Assembly: GCF_014196915.1 (NCBI RefSeq)
Contig: NZ_JACIEP010000013.1
Location: 62,001 to 126,000, forward strand
DNA length: 64,000 nt
Reading direction: 5' to 3'
DNA from: Dysgonomonas hofstadii
GTDB taxonomy: Bacteria; Bacteroidota; Bacteroidia; Bacteroidales; Dysgonomonadaceae
Part shown: piece after piece, positions 17,118-28,500 of the stretch
Numbering within the stretch: position 1 is the first letter of the stretch
Layout of the letters: each line of letters begins with the position of its first letter
Made by a program: the position numbers and the translations under genes
The notes under the pieces: generated by a model
The model's input: the letters and a program-made list of their open reading frames with translations, nothing else
Database searches by the model: none
Told to the model about the DNA's origin: nothing

Positions 17118-18223
17118 AGGGCGGCTACATTTTTCTGCGTCACTATACCATCGGCGACCTCGTAAAGGTGATAATCGTTGCTTGTCTGCGACAATATGTC
17201 GGAAAGATGTTCCCGGTTTGTGTCTGTAATAAATATCTGGCCGAAATCTTTATCCAGCACAAGCTTTATTATCTGCTCCACACGTGAAGCGTCCAGTTTA
17301 TCGAATATATCATCCAGCAAAAGAACAGGAGTGGTAGATGTAGCTTTTTTCAAAAAGTCGAATTGTGCGAATTTAAGTGCTACCACATAGGTCTTGTTCT
17401 GCCCCTGCGATCCTACACGCTTTATGGAATAATCATCCATCCGCATATCCAGATCGTCTTTATGAATACCGGCAGTTGTATAACCCAGTATTTTATCTTT
17501 CTCACGCCTTTCCTTCAGCAGTTTCGCGAAATCTTCAGTATCGAAATGCGATTCGTATGCTAGAGATACCTTCTCGTGAGAAAGACAGATAAAATCATAG
17601 AACTTCTGGAATATGGGTATAAACTTATCGATAAAGTCTTTCCTCTTTCTGAAAATAATCACACCTTCCTCAATCAGTTGGTCGTCCCAAAGGCCAATCA
17701 ATGTTTCATCAATAAACCCATCGGTCTTCAACAAAGCATTTCGTTGCTGAAGTGCCTTGTTATAACGGATAAGCGAGTGCAGATATTCTTTATCGAACTG
17801 GGAAAGGAACTGGTCTATAAAACGACGGCGCTCGTCACTCCCGCCATTTATAAGTTCGGTATCCGATGGCGAAACCATTACCAAAGGCAGTACCCCTATA
17901 TGATCCGACAGGCGTTCATACTCTTTTTTGTTCCGTTTAAACTGTTTTTTCTGCCTGCGGCGCAGACTACAGAAAAACTCTTCGGGTTTATTATCGAGAT
18001 TATACCAGCCTTGTATAACTGCAAACTCGGCATCATGCTTTATATTCTGCGAGTCTATCGGGTTATTATAGCTCTTGCTGAAAGAAAGGTAATATATCGC
18101 ATCCAGCAGATTTGTTTTGCCCATACCATTACTGCCCAAAAAACAATTGATCTTGGGAGACAAAGCCAGTTCGGCCTGTTCTATATTTTTATAATTGAGT
18201 ATGGATAAACGTTCTAATAACAT
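17114..18223 (-). CDS. recF: DNA replication/repair protein RecF
   Basis: About 369 residues from MLLERLSILNYKNIEQAEL. The frame could be extended by three codons to a TTG at 18232, but the ATG at 18223 fits the family. Walker A is GSNGMGKTN (about residue 30), the RecF signature LSxxRRRFIDQF appears as GGSDERRRFIDQFLSQFD, and the ABC-type signature plus Walker B lie in VGSQGQNKT and TPVLLLDDIFDKLD near the C-terminus. RecF binds gapped DNA and helps load RecA. Heads the recF - DUF721 - thioesterase unit. Confidence 0.93.
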   Translation of the reverse strand: MLLERLSILNYKNIEQAELALSPKINCFLGSNGMGKTNLLDAIYYLSFSKSYNNPIDSQNIKHDAEFAVIQGWYNLDNKPEEFFCSLRRRQKKQFKRNKKEYERLSDHIGVLPLVMVSPSDTELINGGSDERRRFIDQFLSQFDKEYLHSLIRYNKALQQRNALLKTDGFIDETLIGLWDDQLIEEGVIIFRKRKDFIDKFIPIFQKFYDFICLSHEKVSLAYESHFDTEDFAKLLKERREKDKILGYTTAGIHKDDLDMRMDDYSIKRVGSQGQNKTYVVALKFAQFDFLKKATSTTPVLLLDDIFDKLDASRVEQIIKLVLDKDFGQIFITDTNREHLSDILSQTSNDYHLYEVADGIVTQKNVAAL

Positions 18224-18279
18224 TGCATGCAATAAATAATCCGGATTACAAAAGTACGATTTTTTACGAAGTTAGGAAT

Positions 18280-18319
18280 TAAAAAGAGGCCGATTGTGAT
18301 AAATATCAATCGGCCTCTC
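18280..18319 (-). terminator. Rho-independent terminator after the GH97 gene
   Basis: Perfect 12 bp stem AGAGGCCGATTG (18285-18296) with CAATCGGCCTCT (18307-18318). On the minus strand it is followed by five T. Confidence 0.88.
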
Positions 18320-18343
18320 ATCGGTTTGTCGTAATAGCATGTA

Positions 18344-20350
18344 TTACATGTCTTTATAAATCTTCGCTACAAATCCTCCTCCCGGAGCCATTTTTATCTT
18401 AATTCGTTTATCAGAGGCAATATTGATCGTTTCTTCTTTGTAATCTCTCGCTGCTTTATGGGCATTAACTCCATCGCGGAATATTTCGGCCTTGAATTTT
18501 CCTTCACCGAGAAAAGAAAGATCGAGATCGAGTTCCCTCGCATCCCAGTTAGTGAGAGAGCCTAAATACCATACGCCGTCCTTCTGGCGGGCAATGGTAA
18601 TATATTTGGCAATTTCACCGTTCAGGGCAATCGTCTGATCCCAAACCGTAGGAATTTCAGCAATGAACTTTGTGCACTCCGGTTCCTTTTCATAGTTCGA
18701 AGGAGTATCACACAACATATTCAATGGTGATTCGAATATTACATATTCTGCCAGCTGCCGGCAACGTGTACCCTGGCTCATCGGCTCGGTATAAATACTT
18801 CTGAAGTTTTTCCTGATCGCATTGCGCATAGCACCCTGGGTATAATCCAACGGGCCGGCAACCATACGAATAAAAGGAAGGGTAACATCATAGGTGACCT
18901 GATCGGTAGAATCCTTTGCCCATTTCATTTCTTCGAGCCCATGCACCCCTTCGAAGTTAACCACGTTAGGGTATGTACGTTGCAATCCCGTTGGCTTGGA
19001 TGTTCCGTGTATATCGATCAACAGATTATATTTGGCACCCGTTTCGGCAGCCCGGCGGTTAAAATCGATCATCAACTGGTCGTCCCTGTCCATAAAATCT
19101 ATCTTGAATCCTTTTACGCCCATCGCAGCATAATGCCTGCTGACATTATCCATATCCTTATCGAAGGCAAAATAGCCCGCCCACAAGATAATACCCACAT
19201 TCCGCTCTTTAGCATACGCGACAAGCCCGGGAATATCTATTTCGGGAATGACCTTCATCAGGTCGGCTTCTCCGTGAACAGACCATCCTTCATCCAGTAT
19301 CACATACTCTATTCCATACTTAGATGCAAAATCTATATAGTACCTGTATGTCTCATTGTTAATACCGGCTTCAAAATCGACACCGTAAATATTCCAGTCG
19401 TTCCACCATTCCCATGCTACTTTTCCGGGTTTTATCCACGATGGATCGGTAACTTTCGACGGACTGGCCAGTTTATATATAATATCGCTGTCGGCCAGTT
19501 CATAATCGTTTTCCGAAACTATGATTACACGCCATGGAAATTGATCCGACGGATTCATCCTGGCGATATAGGATTCACGATCCCTTACAACTCCTTTTAA
19601 TCCGCGTACTTCCTGTACTATTTTCTTAGGGTATGCCGGAAATACACCTTTCAGTGTTGTAGAGTTATCTTTATTATGTAAATATAAACCGGGATAATTT
19701 AAAAGATCGGCCTCTGTTATGCATATCTTCTTACCATTCGCTCCTTCAACAACCAGAGGCAGAAAGGATACACGGTCTTTATTCCACTGCGAGAGCAAGA
19801 CATGTTCATATATATTCTGGAAAGAGCTATAAAACTGATCATCAAATTTATTCTTTTCGCGTCCTTTTGCATAAGGGATATAAGCTTTTGTATCGGCCGG
19901 GAAATTAAACTCAACCACCTCTTCTTCTACTATATATGGATCCTTCTGATGTAATACAAATTTATAAGCAATAGCTTCATCAAAAGCTCTGAAAACGATA
20001 TCAAAATCGCCTTTGAACTTTAAATATAATTCGTTATATATACTTTCGATTTCCTTTCTTTTATATATCGGTGGCTGTATAACTTCCTCAAATATTTTTG
20101 CCGATGATTTGGATAGTTGCGGCTTATCACCCAATATTCTCCCATCGGCTAAGCTTAATGATATTTGTGAATAACCGACCATAATATCGCCATCATGTAT
20201 CACCGTGTATTTTATTGCTTCTTTATCTATAATAATCTTTGCCTGTAATTTACTGTCCGGTGACTTCAGTATAAATTCCTTCTGGGCAGATAAGCCCAAA
20301 GACAAAGCAAATAACAGTATAGTTAGAAGTATATTTTTCAAGGTATCCAT
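18344..20350 (-). CDS. Glycoside hydrolase family 97 (alpha-glucosidase/alpha-galactosidase)
   Basis: About 668 residues from MDTLKNILLTILLFALS, which is a signal peptide ending near LSAQ. This start is preferred over the upstream Met at 20398. An N-terminal beta-sandwich is followed by the TIM barrel (WEWWNDWNIYGVDFEAGIN, GFKIDFMDRDDQ, IDIHGTSKPTGLQRTYPN, VNFEGVHGLE) and a C-terminal sheet with the LGSLTNWDAREL motif. GH97 enzymes release terminal alpha-linked glucose or galactose in the periplasm. The Asp-rich FKIDFMDRDDQ and the absence of Glu right after the His in DIHGTS might favour a retaining galactosidase-type enzyme, but I cannot settle that. It lies behind the SusCD-led cluster, separated by a terminator. 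Confidence 0.88.
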   Translation of the reverse strand: MDTLKNILLTILLFALSLGLSAQKEFILKSPDSKLQAKIIIDKEAIKYTVIHDGDIMVGYSQISLSLADGRILGDKPQLSKSSAKIFEEVIQPPIYKRKEIESIYNELYLKFKGDFDIVFRAFDEAIAYKFVLHQKDPYIVEEEVVEFNFPADTKAYIPYAKGREKNKFDDQFYSSFQNIYEHVLLSQWNKDRVSFLPLVVEGANGKKICITEADLLNYPGLYLHNKDNSTTLKGVFPAYPKKIVQEVRGLKGVVRDRESYIARMNPSDQFPWRVIIVSENDYELADSDIIYKLASPSKVTDPSWIKPGKVAWEWWNDWNIYGVDFEAGINNETYRYYIDFASKYGIEYVILDEGWSVHGEADLMKVIPEIDIPGLVAYAKERNVGIILWAGYFAFDKDMDNVSRHYAAMGVKGFKIDFMDRDDQLMIDFNRRAAETGAKYNLLIDIHGTSKPTGLQRTYPNVVNFEGVHGLEEMKWAKDSTDQVTYDVTLPFIRMVAGPLDYTQGAMRNAIRKNFRSIYTEPMSQGTRCRQLAEYVIFESPLNMLCDTPSNYEKEPECTKFIAEIPTVWDQTIALNGEIAKYITIARQKDGVWYLGSLTNWDARELDLDLSFLGEGKFKAEIFRDGVNAHKAARDYKEETINIASDKRIKIKMAPGGGFVAKIYKDM

Positions 20351-20461
20351 ATAAGTAATTATTTTGAGGTTAGAGTTCAGGCGCACATTCCACAACAATA
20401 TAAATATCTAATATTTAGATAATTACATCACAATAGCAAGATTAAAACGTTATAAAATTTT

Positions 20462-20498
20462 AACGAAAACACCCTCCACTACGTTAGTGGAGGGTGCC
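20462..20498 (-). terminator. Rho-independent terminator after the SusCD cluster
   Basis: Perfect 12 bp stem CACCCTCCACTA/TAGTGGAGGGTG (20470-20481 with 20485-20496), three-base loop, then TTTT on the minus strand. It separates the susC-led operon from GH97. Confidence 0.85.
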
Positions 20499-20566
20499 TC
20501 AAGTAGTGTTCTAGTAAAAGAAAATTTTACCAAATAAAACTATATCACATAGTCTGTTTCCATTAA

Positions 20567-21649
20567 TTACTTCTTTACTATAGAAATATTATAGTGATGC
20601 AGAGCCGCTAGAGCGGAGTAGGTACCACTAGCAACAGGTATAACAGAAGTAGAAACACCATACAAACCACAGACAGAATAACCTGACCAAGTTCCACTAT
20701 CGGTAAAAGTAAAGCTTACATCATTGGGGTTGCTGTCCTTGACTCCCTTATAATAGTAAGCTGCACCCCACGTTATGTTACCAGGCAAAGAATAAAGCAA
20801 TATTGAAAGTCTCCTGCTACTATTATTTGGATCTGGTCCCATATCTTGTGATGGATATATCTCAAGGTTCTTATTCGAAGTATTATATACCACTCTCATC
20901 GTGCTATTCAGGCCTAATCCTGTAACATCATATTGATTATCAACCTCAGCCTCACTAAAAATAAGATCCTTATTATAGTCAACGGTACCACTCGCACTAG
21001 TGTTATACGTCATTTCCCATTCACCTAACAAGTCAGCATACAAAAGCTCTTGTGTTATATTTATTGTTTTCTGATCCTGATGTCCGTCTTCATATGTTAT
21101 AGCTACAACAATCTTCGAAGTTCTTTCTTCACTATTTGGGTCAACGGTAACCCTTAGATACTTATTACCTTCTACAGTTACCGCTTCAACTCTTACCCAA
21201 CTATCCTGAGGAGATAGAGTAAAAGACGCATTACCTGAATAAGGGATGTCTCTCGTTTCTCCGACAAGAGGAAAAACCGAATCTGCGTCTTCGGCATTAA
21301 CTAACCGGAAAAGTGCTGACAACTGCATTACAGCCATTTCTATAGTTTCACTTCCTGACTTGATAACAACAACTCCGTTACGACCCCCGATATTATTATT
21401 CGCACCCACAGATACTGTTATCGTTTTACCTGATACAGAAATACCTATCCAGTCCTGTTCGGTAGTCGCCGTCACGCTTTCTTCAGCCTCAAGCTTGATA
21501 TAACCTGTCCCGCCTTCCTGTTCGAAGAGTACATTTGATTCTATTACTTTCATTTTTTTGGCAGGAACATCTACACCAGTATCTTTCTCACAAGAAGCTA
21601 ACAATAGCCCCAAAGTAATAAAGATGAATATATTAAATATTTTTTTCAT
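20567..21649 (-). CDS. BACON-domain surface lipoprotein
   Basis: 360 residues with lipoprotein signal (lipobox LLASC). Two consecutive BACON-like beta domains (about residues 38-110 and 115-200) follow, the first recognisable from GTGYIKLEAEES, TEQDWIGISVSGKTITVSV and RNGVVVIKSG. The C-terminal part (LLGEWEMTYNTSASG onward) looks like a beta-barrel or lipocalin-type domain. BACON modules in Bacteroidota surface proteins are thought to act in glycan or mucin binding or as spacers. Last gene of the susC-led operon, 43 nt behind DUF4302. Likely a surface-exposed accessory protein; the ligand is unknown. Confidence 0.75.
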   Translation of the reverse strand: MKKIFNIFIFITLGLLLASCEKDTGVDVPAKKMKVIESNVLFEQEGGTGYIKLEAEESVTATTEQDWIGISVSGKTITVSVGANNNIGGRNGVVVIKSGSETIEMAVMQLSALFRLVNAEDADSVFPLVGETRDIPYSGNASFTLSPQDSWVRVEAVTVEGNKYLRVTVDPNSEERTSKIVVAITYEDGHQDQKTINITQELLYADLLGEWEMTYNTSASGTVDYNKDLIFSEAEVDNQYDVTGLGLNSTMRVVYNTSNKNLEIYPSQDMGPDPNNSSRRLSILLYSLPGNITWGAAYYYKGVKDSNPNDVSFTFTDSGTWSGYSVCGLYGVSTSVIPVASGTYSALAALHHYNISIVKK

Positions 21650-21692
21650 AATAGTCTATTATTTATTCTGTTTACATTAAGCAATAGTTCCT

Positions 21693-23021
21693 TTACTGCT
21701 TCTGGAATGACATATCCGTGTAAGAATTTGCAGCATTAGTACCATAATTGGAAGTACCCTGCCTGCGGATAACCCTGAATCCAGCAGTCACGTTCGTTAA
21801 AGATCCACTCGGGTCTCTTGTCATACTAATTAGGCCGGTCGATGTTAATTTACCCCAAAAGCGTCCGTAAGCATCGCCCAGACCGGCATAGAAGTTTCCG
21901 GCAGTACCAGTAGGAGGCATTATCATCGGATACAGGTTATAATTATCATCAGTACCCACCGACAACACAGTGTGCGCACCTATACACAACCGAGCTGTGC
22001 TCTTATCAAATTGCAATATTGTTACAGCACCGGTTATACCTTTTGTAAAGTTTTCAGCAATATACGACCTGCCATTTACATGTTGCACCAGGTTAATAGT
22101 CTCGTTATAGACGACACCCGAAAGATTCGTATATTTAAATGTATATGTACCCAGATATTCGCTATATTTCACATATTCTGCCGGAATAGTCATCTGGATA
22201 ACAATACCTGTTGCGCCATTATCGGTACATGTGAATGTTGCACTAGCTACGTCCCACACAAAGTTTTGAGCTTCTTTTCCTTCGACTACCAATGGCTCGA
22301 GAAACTTCAAGCCTGTTGTAGTATAGATTACACTTTTCAAATAATCTACATTTTCATACGAAAATGAAAATTGCCTGGTTTCAAGTACCGATCCTTTGGC
22401 TATTACATTAGCTCCCGAAAAGATAGAAAATTCAGGGTAATCAAGAGACTGATTGTAGACTGTATTCACATCTTGAAGATATTCATCCCAGGTAACATCA
22501 TCCGCCAGACGGTGCATTTCCATAATATTTCCATATTTCTTACCTCTGAGAATTACCAGATCGTCATAAGCTTCCATGATGGTAAACTCAAAGTCACCTT
22601 TGTAAGTTGTGTAACTTCCGTGTTGCTCATGATAGTAATGAAGGAATGAGTTATATGTATCGAACGATAATGTAATACTCATATCCTGCTCCAGTTTGTA
22701 ATAGGAGGTTATCTGTGTGTATGGGTCTATAGCAGGAGCTATATCATACAGTGCATTCTGATCAACAGCAGCGGTTACTTCTCCGTTTTCAAACTTTAAC
22801 AGATAGTTGAAAGCTCCTCTTCTTGTTGCATCTGTATCACCTGCAATATATTCAAGCACCCATCCCTTAGAAGGAGTGGTTAATATTTTCTCATAGAGCA
22901 ACTGAGCCTCATTCAATCTTTCCGACGCGGATTTGCCAAAGATATCCTCTTCTTCATGCAGACAGGATGGCATCAACAGAATTCCGGCGAAAAACAATAT
23001 ATAATATTTTAGATTTCTCAT
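21693..23021 (-). CDS. DUF4302 lipoprotein
   Basis: About 442 residues. The start at ATG 23021 is preferred; a TTG at 23030 extends the frame. The signal peptide has lipobox LMPSC. The N-terminus shows the family pattern FGKSASERLNEAQLLYEKIL, then SKGWVLEYIAGD and a long beta-rich region. DUF4302 proteins are encoded in Bacteroidota SusCD clusters next to a putative zinc metallopeptidase, which is the order seen here (9 nt gap). They are presumed surface lipoproteins; no activity is established from sequence. Confidence 0.8.
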   Translation of the reverse strand: MRNLKYYILFFAGILLMPSCLHEEEDIFGKSASERLNEAQLLYEKILTTPSKGWVLEYIAGDTDATRRGAFNYLLKFENGEVTAAVDQNALYDIAPAIDPYTQITSYYKLEQDMSITLSFDTYNSFLHYYHEQHGSYTTYKGDFEFTIMEAYDDLVILRGKKYGNIMEMHRLADDVTWDEYLQDVNTVYNQSLDYPEFSIFSGANVIAKGSVLETRQFSFSYENVDYLKSVIYTTTGLKFLEPLVVEGKEAQNFVWDVASATFTCTDNGATGIVIQMTIPAEYVKYSEYLGTYTFKYTNLSGVVYNETINLVQHVNGRSYIAENFTKGITGAVTILQFDKSTARLCIGAHTVLSVGTDDNYNLYPMIMPPTGTAGNFYAGLGDAYGRFWGKLTSTGLISMTRDPSGSLTNVTAGFRVIRRQGTSNYGTNAANSYTDMSFQKQ

Positions 23022-23030
23022 AATATTCAA

Positions 23031-23906
23031 TTATTTATAAAGTGTATTCAAATCTATTGTTTCTATTTCTTTTTTACGCCTGCCGACAATATCTCTCATC
23101 TCGTAAATATCTATCCCCCAGCTATCTTTATAATAATTATAAACGATCTCAAATTTCTTATTTATTATTTTTGCACCATCAGTTCCTGCCGTAGCTAGAA
23201 AACCTGCCCATTCTTCCGGAGTACTGACTACAAATATTGAATAAACTTCAACAAAATCCTCAGTTGGGGAACTGGTAGCATACGCTGAAATACAACCACC
23301 TTTCAAAGCATCAGCCAGGGACGTACTTGTCCAATTGTCACTCTGATACATCCCCGGAGTCAACTGGTCGAATGCAGGGTCAGTTAATTTCTTTTGCTGG
23401 AATATATGAGCATACTCGTGATGCATCGTCTTTATATAGCGCATAAGGGTAGAAGCATTTCCTATTGTAATGGCATTCACATTAAAGAATGATATTCTTA
23501 ATCCTCCTTCGGCTTCTCCCAGCACTACAGAGCCATTACTTTTCCAACCCGGATTACCTACATAGTGCAAAACGCGAGGTGCATACTGGCGGAAAAATGC
23601 AGAGCCAACATGTTCTTCATAGGGCTCGATCCATAAGTAACGGGCGGCATATGTCAATGCCTTCGATTTTTCAAAATCGGCGGGGATCAAGTCGTAATCG
23701 TAATTAGAATACATGTCCACATAATTATAAATAACCCTTATATTATAAGGCTTTACATAATATCTATCCAGCCATTCGTCGAATTCATTTTGCTCTTTGA
23801 TAACATTATCATCGAAAATACTATAACTCGTATCCAATTCATCCCCACAAGAAGAGAAGGATAGCGTAAATAGTAATATTTGTAAAAATATAAATATTTT
23901 TTTCAT
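23031..23906 (-). CDS. Putative zinc-binding metallopeptidase lipoprotein
   Basis: About 291 residues from MKKIFIFLQILLFTLSFSSC (lipoprotein signal). The start at 23906 is chosen because the extra ten upstream codons do not look like a signal. The active-site motif is HHEYAHIFQQ (HExxH, about residue 170), with a downstream FVEVYSIFV glutamate as likely third ligand. It fits the 'putative zinc-binding metallopeptidase' family that travels with SusCD and DUF4302. Its substrate is unknown; protein or glycoprotein trimming at the surface is an inference. The gap to susD is 33 nt. Confidence 0.8.
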   Translation of the reverse strand: MKKIFIFLQILLFTLSFSSCGDELDTSYSIFDDNVIKEQNEFDEWLDRYYVKPYNIRVIYNYVDMYSNYDYDLIPADFEKSKALTYAARYLWIEPYEEHVGSAFFRQYAPRVLHYVGNPGWKSNGSVVLGEAEGGLRISFFNVNAITIGNASTLMRYIKTMHHEYAHIFQQKKLTDPAFDQLTPGMYQSDNWTSTSLADALKGGCISAYATSSPTEDFVEVYSIFVVSTPEEWAGFLATAGTDGAKIINKKFEIVYNYYKDSWGIDIYEMRDIVGRRKKEIETIDLNTLYK

Positions 23907-23939
23907 ACTGTTCTTGGTTAATTTTACGTTATACAATCT

Positions 23940-25538
23940 TTATCGAGGATTTGCCGGACAACCAGCATTTAATATTTCCTGCGGGATTTGCATAGCTCTG
24001 CGCTTATCCTGATAGGTTATCGAGTCTGATACTGATACTACCATGTGGCCTTTGTCAACAAGACGCCTGTGTACAGTTATTCCATAGCGTTTAACATCGA
24101 ACCAGCGTTTACCTTCACCTACCAATAAAACTCGTTTCAGATGCAATACATAATGCAACAACCATTCCTGATCTGTCCCATATTCTATCTGATACAATGA
24201 AGGATGTAAAGGCTTTTTCGGTGTCGGATATTCTAACAGATTATTTAAACCTACCGGATCTTCATAAACCTCTTTATAGGAATGATACGGCATATTTTTA
24301 TAAAAGTCTATGATACTCTGATAAGAAGGATTACTATTCGTATAATTGGTAATAAATGTAGTCAGGTCCTGATAGGCTTTGGTATACTGTTTTGTAAGGA
24401 TATAAGCTTCTGCCCGGTGCAACAAGACTTCATCGGTAGTAAAATTAACAACACTTGTATGTGTATATCCTGTACGCGCAACAGGGTCGGTATACTCAAA
24501 GAAATATCCTATTTTGCGATGGAATAGTTTATTTGTATTCGAATTCCACCATGTTTTTATGTAGATATTATTATGATTACCCCACGGACCAGAAGATTGA
24601 AGTGTTTCGTATTTGGCTATTAACATGGAATGAGAAAACTTATTTCCGGTGCTATAAGGACCTGTACCAGCCGTACACCAACCCGAAATAGGGTAGGATG
24701 CAAGCAATGTGGCCGGACTGTTTTTATCTACATACGCATTCGAAACATCTGTTGTATTCAGGTCCATACCGGTCATAGCCTGCCAGTCTCTGAGTACCTG
24801 AGCAGGATCACTACCCAGAACTTTTGTGGAATATTCTATAACTTTATCAAAATTCCCTACTGCCAGATAATATTTTGCAGCAAAAGCATAGGCAGCGCTT
24901 ACATTGAAATGGAATTTAACCTGAGTATATATACTGTTATCTATGTCAGGTAAAGCAGCTTCAATATCTTCTCCTATCTTTTTATAAAATTCTTCAACGG
25001 TTCCTCTGTCATAATCAGGTTTAACTGTTGTTTCCGGAGCAGTCATATACACTAATCCCGGATCAGTGCTACTAGTTTCTCCATATGGAAGGCAGAAAAG
25101 ATTAGCCAGTTCAAAGTGATTCCATGCACGGGCAATCAACGCTTCAGCCCTTGCTGCTTTCAACGTTGCAGGAAATCCCATTTCTTCCATAACTGCCAGT
25201 GCCTGGTTACAGGAGGCTATTGCTTTATAACCTAACTCCCAGGAACGATAATTTGTATCATTTCCCGACCTGCTTGGCTGATCTTTCAGAGTCCAAAGAT
25301 CTTCCATATAATTGTTATAATTCAGGTTCCAATCATGGTTATCAATGTTATCACTCCAATATTCACACATCATGGCCGTGTTATTATTGGGATATGCCGA
25401 AACCAGCAATGCAATAACTTCACTTTCTGTATCCACTTCCGCCCGGTTATCCGGAAGGGTATCCAAATAGTCATCACAAGATGACATAAAGATCAAAAAT
25501 GATACCAGGAAGAGTCCTATTTTTAATATATTTTTCAT
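23940..25538 (-). CDS. SusD/RagB family nutrient-binding outer membrane lipoprotein
   Basis: 532 residues with lipobox MSSCDDYLD, the usual SusD start (CDxYLDTLPDNRAEVDTE). The TPR-rich helical scaffold follows, with ARAEALIARAWNHFELANLFCLPYG (about residue 120), typical of SusD_1-like members, and a C-terminal GKRWFDVKRYGI motif of the RagB/SusD domain. It forms the lid of the SusC transporter at the cell surface and captures the glycan or peptide. Encoded 21 nt behind susC. Identification is firm; the ligand is not predictable. Confidence 0.93.
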   Translation of the reverse strand: MKNILKIGLFLVSFLIFMSSCDDYLDTLPDNRAEVDTESEVIALLVSAYPNNNTAMMCEYWSDNIDNHDWNLNYNNYMEDLWTLKDQPSRSGNDTNYRSWELGYKAIASCNQALAVMEEMGFPATLKAARAEALIARAWNHFELANLFCLPYGETSSTDPGLVYMTAPETTVKPDYDRGTVEEFYKKIGEDIEAALPDIDNSIYTQVKFHFNVSAAYAFAAKYYLAVGNFDKVIEYSTKVLGSDPAQVLRDWQAMTGMDLNTTDVSNAYVDKNSPATLLASYPISGWCTAGTGPYSTGNKFSHSMLIAKYETLQSSGPWGNHNNIYIKTWWNSNTNKLFHRKIGYFFEYTDPVARTGYTHTSVVNFTTDEVLLHRAEAYILTKQYTKAYQDLTTFITNYTNSNPSYQSIIDFYKNMPYHSYKEVYEDPVGLNNLLEYPTPKKPLHPSLYQIEYGTDQEWLLHYVLHLKRVLLVGEGKRWFDVKRYGITVHRRLVDKGHMVVSVSDSITYQDKRRAMQIPQEILNAGCPANPR

Positions 25539-25559
25539 ATTTCTATCTTTTTTATATGA

Positions 25560-28500
25560 TTAAAAACCTAATCTGACAGAGAAAGTAAACTGTCTAGGCA
25601 CCGGTGCAGCAACACCTCCCGAATTAATAAATTCCGGATCTTGTCCATTCAGTTTTTTGTCAGCATATATCAGGAATAAATTTGTAGCCAAGAATCTTAA
25701 AGATGCATTTTTCACATAAGGTCCTAACCATGCTTTAGGCACATCATAAGTCAACGATATATCTTTCAAGCGGATAAAGTCACCTTTAGCTACACGTTCA
25801 GTCGAATAGTTATATGCACTGTAAGCGTTTGTCATATTACTGTATTTATTATACTGACGGGTATTCAATATAACAGGTATCGTTGTATACTCTTCGTCTC
25901 CTGGCATTATCCATCGGTTTTTGAACTCTTTCGGTGTAGCTGTCAGGTCTGTATAACGTGCACTAAACACAGGGTCTAGTCTGATTACGCTTCCGAACTG
26001 ATATGTGAAGAATACTCCGAGAGAGAAGTTCTTGTAACGGAATGTATTTTGGAATCCTCCTGTAACAGTAGGATCTACCGGTCCTTCATATTTCAGATAT
26101 CCCAGTTTGTCGGGATCACTCAACTGAAGATCGATACCAGTAGTCGTTTCTTCTCCGTTCTCATCCAGGAATACAGGGAGACCGATTTCATTCAGTCTAA
26201 CGAATGGTATAGAGAATACTCCCCGCTGAGGATAACCTTCGAATGGACTACGTCCTCTGACAAGGTCAAATACCCTTGTTCCCGATGAGGTAAGTTTAGT
26301 AATATTTGTTTTTGTAAAACCAAAGATGAAATCGGTAGTCCAGCTAAAATCTTTCATCTGTATATTCTTCGTATTCAAAGTAGCTTCAAGTCCCCACGAA
26401 TGCATTTCTGCATCATTGGCACGTTTCATAATTTCACCACCGACACCCCAGGTGTTTACATAACCGATAAGGTCATAATTTTTTCTATCGTACCATGCAA
26501 AATCAAGGTTAATACGGTTGTTTATAAATCCTGCCTGAAGGCTTACATTAATCTCGTGCTTTTTTTCGTAGGTCAATTCTGTATTTGCCAGATAATTAAT
26601 AGTTAAACCAGTTTCCTGGATATCTGTAAATGGCCTGTATGGCTTGTAAGCCTGTATTTCGACCTCACTACTTGACATGGAACCTGGAGGCAAGTCTCCA
26701 ACCATACTATAACTACCTTTAATTTGCAGATGAGATAATGTAGGTTGCCATTTCTTAAAGAATTCTTCTTCATATATATTCCACGCCAATCCGACGTTCC
26801 ATGTAGGAAGCCAGCGTGCACTACGTGATCTACCCAGTTTATTGGAGCCTTCGTAACGGAAAGTACCAGAGAGCACATATTTACCTAAATAACTATATGT
26901 TGCCTGACCGATATATGCCGCATTTCTTGTCCGTGAATTATTAAGGCTATAATATGAATTACCTTGTTCAATTCCCTGCTTAAAGAATTCATATACATAA
27001 AACGGTATTTCACCCATCGAATACTGCATTCCCCATCCTGTAAAAGCCGATTCATTCCTGTTGGCCGAATTCAGTTCCATACTGGCAAATGCGTTTACGA
27101 TATGCACATCATTGAATGTCTGATTCCAGTCTGCAGATAAACGCAAGTCATAACCATGCATTTTATAATCATTACGATACCATATACCTCCATTAGGCAA
27201 GATAGACATTGGCAATTCGTATGTAAAGTCCGGATTGTTATACAATAGCGGATTTGCTTTTTGTATAGTTGGGTCATCCATAGCTCTGTATGACCGTGCC
27301 TGGTTAGAATCGTCATGTATATAGTGGTCTCTTGTAGTCAGGTCATACTTGAATGCACCTAAAGCTCTCAGTGTGATATTGGATATAGGATTATAGGTAA
27401 ATTCTCCCTGGAATCTCAATGTGGTCACATCATATTCCATACGATTCTTTTCCAACTCATCTAAAATATTGAATGAGGCATAATTCGATTGATAAAATTC
27501 ATTCGGATCAAGCGCTCTGGAAGTATTTAATGCATAGCTGTACGGATTGATGTCGAAATCTCTTTTTACATATCCGTAGACTGCATTCGCGTCGGAAGAC
27601 AATGTTCCCGGCGCTTTCTGATTACGATAAGCGGCATTGGCACCTAACTTGAACGACAAGTTATGCAAAATCTTATGAGTTGCATTAACACTAGCTGTAT
27701 AGCGTTTTACATTACTTTGCTTGTACCATCCCGGATCAAGCATAGCCCCTATTGATGCATATATAGAAGATTTTTCCGATCCCGAAGATATACTGACCGT
27801 ATGATTATGCATCACACTGTTTTGGAATAATTCATCAAACCAGTTTGTATTTCTCATTTCAGCTTCCCTAAGGTAAGCATTACGTGCCTCATCTGAGTGC
27901 TCGAGCAAGAAAGTTCCTGTTGTAGGGTTATAAGTATTCATCATTTGATACATCTTACCATACACACCGCTGTCTGCTGAACGGAACGATTGAGAAAAAT
28001 TCAGCCATCCTTTCGATTCCATTTCCCTGTATATACCCATTTGCTGCTGAGAGTCCATAATATTGAAGTCCCTATACATAGGTTTAACCCTCATAGTAAA
28101 CTCTCCGGTATAATTTATGGAATGCTGGCCTGCAACTCCTTTTTTTGTTGTAACTACAATTACACCACCCATGGCACGTGCACCATATACTGATGTAGCG
28201 GAACCGTCTTTCAATATCTGAATTTCAGCAATATCTTCGGCGTTTAGACCTGCGATCGCAGAACTAATCAGCGTGTTCGCATTACCAGAAGACAAGTCAT
28301 CGGCACTTACGTTGATCGCATCCTCCATTATAATACCATCCACAACCCATAACGGCTTAGAGTCTCCATAAATGGAAGTCGCTCCACGCACACGGATCTT
28401 AGGCGCTGCACCAAATGTTCCCGATACATTTTGGATAGAAACCCCTGCCGAACGTCCTTCCAGTGCACGGGTAATTTCAGGCATACCGTCGATCTTAATA